From DATKKK01 sp035542975 (GTDB lineage Archaea; Thermoproteota; Bathyarchaeia; Bathyarchaeales; Bathycorpusculaceae): a stretch of DNA of 5,502 bases. A program made the translations under genes and the position numbers. The stretch spans positions 1 to 5,502 of the forward strand of contig DATKKK010000054.1 of NCBI GenBank assembly GCA_035542975.1, in the 5' to 3' direction. This document shows positions 5,196 through 5,502 of this stretch, piece after piece (the stretch's first letter is position 1; each line of letters opens with the position of its first letter). The notes beneath the pieces were generated by a model that was given only the letters and a program-made list of their open reading frames with translations, had not been told where the DNA came from and did no database searches.

Positions 5196-5502
5196 TTAGT
5201 TCGTTGAATCTGTCTTCTCTTTTTCATTCCAGTAAGGCTTAGTTCTCAAATACTGCATTTTAGCCCGCAACAAGTCCATGTAAAAATCATCCTCGTTTGG
5301 GTGCATTTTTCCCAGAATACGAAAGGCTGTTTCGGGTCCCACGCCTTTCACCTGTAAGGCGATTAAGGCTTTCTTGCCATAACTTAGGGCTAGATCGGCT
5401 GTGCGCCTTGCATAAGTCAAATTCTCCAGTTCTTCTGGCGTTAATTGCTCTCCTTTTTGTCGTCGCTTAAGAATCGCCACCAAATCCTTCGGGTTCTGGT
5501 CG
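5196..5502 (-). CDS. C-terminal end of a probable archaeal DEAD/DEAH-box (Lhr-type) helicase, 5' end off the window
   Basis: The minus-strand frame is open from the right edge to the TAA at 5196-5198, about 101 residues. The apparent start at 5483 is an internal TTG (Leu): the frame continues upstream to the edge as DQNPKD. Visible blocks are a basic helix (ILKRRQKGEQLT), a helix running EELENLTYARRTADLALSYGKKA, a hairpin-like KGVGPETAFRILGKM, and an acidic/aromatic tail with DDFYMDLLRAKM and RTKPYW. From memory, the combination of 'YGkkAl.aL..rGvGP.tA.riL', 'FY.dll.Ae' and 'RT..yW' marks the extreme C-terminus of archaeal Lhr-type superfamily 2 helicases, which act in nucleic-acid unwinding and repair. 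All helicase motifs lie beyond the edge, so the assignment rests on this tail only; another archaeal SF2 helicase is the main alternative. Its stop abuts a TATA-like box, and no strong terminator is seen before it. Confidence 0.62.
   Translation of the reverse strand, partial: DQNPKDLVAILKRRQKGEQLTPEELENLTYARRTADLALSYGKKALIALQVKGVGPETAFRILGKMHPNEDDFYMDLLRAKMQYLRTKPYWNEKEKTDSTN

Overview
The window looks archaeal. The best lineage guess is the Bathyarchaeia or a related TACK/Thermoproteota group, based on remembered family resemblance and not on any search. Pointers to archaea are TTATAATA/TTATAAATA-type TATA boxes, a paired poly-T terminator, a probable leaderless transcript, an HTH_45-type winged-helix regulator, a KaiC/RAD55-type ATPase and the C-terminus of a probable Lhr-type helicase.

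Layout, left to right. The + strand holds the last 57 codons of a KaiC/RAD55-like RecA-fold ATPase (2..175), cut by the left edge. About 495 bases follow with no convincing gene, in which this gene and the next one converge. The minus strand then carries the dominant gene (671..4204), a 1177-residue fusion: an N-terminal MalT/AAA_16-type STAND ATPase with intact Walker motifs, a winged-helix-like region, a long TPR superhelix, and a C-terminal KaiC-like domain that has lost its Walker A motif. Upstream of it are its probable promoter and the terminator of the next gene. Then come a small minus-strand winged-helix protein (4556..4873) with a promoter fitting leaderless transcription, a roughly 320-base interval with a doubtful 75-codon ORF, and the 3' end of a helicase gene (minus strand, 5196 to the right edge).

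The three minus-strand genes point the same way, but a strong T-tract and separate TATA boxes suggest separate transcription units. The functional link proposed here is an inference: the STAND-TPR protein would be an ATP-driven sensor or scaffold whose pseudo-KaiC tail could pair with an active KaiC-like ATPase such as the one encoded convergently at the left edge. No effector nuclease, TIR, protease or LuxR DNA-binding domain is visible in the fusion, so a defence role is not supported by the sequence alone. No tRNA, rRNA, CRISPR array or insertion sequence was seen.
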